From an uncultured Cellvibrionales bacterium (lineage in GTDB: Bacteria; Pseudomonadota; Gammaproteobacteria; Pseudomonadales; UBA7434): a stretch of 7,421 bases of DNA. The notes beneath the pieces are model-generated. The model was not told the origin of the DNA and ran no database searches. It saw only the letters and a list, made by a program, of their open reading frames with translations. The DNA lies in contig CALCNB010000200.1 of NCBI GenBank assembly GCA_937897785.1, positions 1 through 7,421 of the forward strand. The letters are read 5' to 3'. A program made the position numbers and the translations under genes. Numbering within the stretch: position 1 is the first letter of the stretch; each line of letters starts with the position of its first letter. Below are positions 6,513 through 7,421 of the stretch, in pieces.

Positions 6513-7316
6513 ATGAGTAACCGTGATAACAGCCCTAATGAAGCTGCGCCAGTCAATCCCGCTTATGGATCCGGCATGTTTCGCCGCAGGATACGGCTTA
6601 CCTCCGGCGATGGCTGGGTGTTTGGCGAATTAGAGGACAGCAGTCATGCCTTTAGAGTGAAGATAGCGTTTGATAGTGAGCGAATTATTGATGTTGATCC
6701 AGAGACCATTCGCTATCCCATGACCACTTGTTCGACGGCGGGCCACCCCTTAAAAGCGATGGTGGGCGTGCCGCTGGGCTTATCTGCCAGCGAGCTAGCT
6801 AAGCAGTTAACGCCGCGCTTGCAATGCACGCACTTGTTTGATTTAAGCGTTTTAGCCTACCAACACATTCAACGCACAGTGTCAGAGCGGCTGTACGATA
6901 TTCAAATCCCTGATGAAACGGAAGCTAAACAACCGAGGCCTTTAGAGGTGTTTCAAGACGGACAGCGCGTGCTGAGTTGGATGGTCAAAGATTGGCAGAT
7001 TTTTGAACCCACTGCGCTTGCTGGTCACACCTTGCGATCGGGCTTTTCAAAATGGCTAGAGGCTTTGTACCCTGACGATGAACAACAAAAAGAGTGGGCT
7101 TGGCTGGCGCAAAAAGGTTATTTGGTTTCTCAAGCGCGAATATTTGATATTAACCAGCTGGGAGGCACGCGTAAATTTGTCGGTGATCACATGGTGGGTA
7201 TTTGCCATACTTACAGTGAAGCACAAATTCATAATGCCGAGCATACGCATCATTCATTTATTGATTTTACCGATAATGCCGCAGAGCTTTTGGCGTTTAA
7301 ACCCTTAGAGAAGTGA
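6513..7316 (+). CDS. DUF2889 domain-containing protein, function unknown
   Basis: A 267-residue soluble protein with the DUF2889 signature. An N-terminal beta-rich stretch carries DGWVFGELEDSSHAFRV (33-49). DVDPETIRYP precedes TCSTAGHPLKAMVGVPLG (72-89), and CTHLFDL (105-111) completes the family core; Cys73, Cys105 and His107 could be a metal or catalytic site. Residues 150-267 form a C-terminal part with WMVKDWQIFEP, KGYLVSQARIFD and GICHTYSEAQIHNAE, ending in a His-rich stretch (232, 240, 244, 246, 247). No signal peptide or membrane helix. The ATG at 6513 has no Shine-Dalgarno sequence. An in-frame ATG at 6576 (Met22) has GGA six bases upstream and would still include the conserved domain, so the true start is uncertain. 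The gene is 82 bp past the DUF1653 gene and may have its own promoter. Function unknown; it faces a tRNA gene. Confidence 0.87.
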   Translation: MSNRDNSPNEAAPVNPAYGSGMFRRRIRLTSGDGWVFGELEDSSHAFRVKIAFDSERIIDVDPETIRYPMTTCSTAGHPLKAMVGVPLGLSASELAKQLTPRLQCTHLFDLSVLAYQHIQRTVSERLYDIQIPDETEAKQPRPLEVFQDGQRVLSWMVKDWQIFEPTALAGHTLRSGFSKWLEALYPDDEQQKEWAWLAQKGYLVSQARIFDINQLGGTRKFVGDHMVGICHTYSEAQIHNAEHTHHSFIDFTDNAAELLAFKPLEK

Positions 7317-7327
7317 TGCAAGCATCA
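7314..7327. repeat. Perfect inverted repeat at the DUF2889 stop codon
   Basis: TGATGC-AA-GCATCA is a perfect palindromic hairpin that includes the TGA stop (7314-7316). As RNA from either strand it gives a 5-bp stem with a 4-base loop, CAAG on the plus strand and CUUG on the minus strand. No plus-strand T-run follows; on the minus strand a C/U-rich CTTCTCT follows. It could be a weak end point for the convergent tRNA transcript, or a protein-binding site. Confidence 0.35.
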
Positions 7328-7355
7328 GAAAATCAGAATCCATTAGGGATATTGT

Positions 7356-7421
<66 letters not shown>

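Noticed and set aside
7078..7308. Plus-strand 76-codon and minus-strand 65-codon frames inside the DUF2889 gene
   Set aside because: Both overlap the 3' part of a frame that matches the DUF2889 family; no independent start signals.

Overview
The window is chromosomal housekeeping DNA of a gammaproteobacterium. XerD, DsbC, Hom, ThrC and RecJ all resemble Pseudomonas/Cellvibrionales-type proteins. GC content looks moderate, codon use is even along the window, and the order xerD-dsbC-hom-thrC is remembered from Pseudomonas. The genus cannot be fixed from sequence reading alone. I see no mobile element, CRISPR array, phage gene or sign of recent transfer.

Layout. A 5'-truncated xerD (site-specific recombinase for chromosome dimer resolution) runs to 679. 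A 136-bp gap follows, containing a good extended -10 element and a very good sigma-E-type promoter. It leads into dsbC (periplasmic disulfide isomerase, 816-1544). A strong intrinsic terminator (1569-1595) separates dsbC from hom (homoserine dehydrogenase with ACT domain, GTG start, 1634-2950). After a 120-bp gap with a possible stem-loop come thrC (threonine synthase, GTG start), recJ (5'-3' single-strand DNA exonuclease) and a small DUF1653 protein. thrC, recJ and the DUF1653 gene are packed with gaps of 4 and 2 bp and probably form one transcription unit. After 82 bp a DUF2889 gene (6513-7316) follows, with a candidate promoter almost on top of its start codon. The window ends inside a convergent initiator tRNA-fMet gene on the minus strand.

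How the genes fit together. Hom and ThrC catalyse steps 3 and 5 of the aspartate-to-threonine pathway; the homoserine kinase between them is not here. XerD and RecJ act on chromosome segregation and DNA repair. DsbC acts on secreted proteins and appears separately controlled by the envelope-stress sigma factor. In Escherichia coli xerD, dsbC and recJ are directly adjacent; here hom-thrC lies between dsbC and recJ.

No undescribed multi-gene system is evident. The points most worth checking are the sigma-E-like promoter of dsbC, the CYYC active site of DsbC, the unresolved hom promoter next to a terminator, non-ATG and SD-poor starts at hom-thrC-recJ, the near-leaderless DUF2889 start with its His-rich C-terminus, and U72 in the initiator tRNA.
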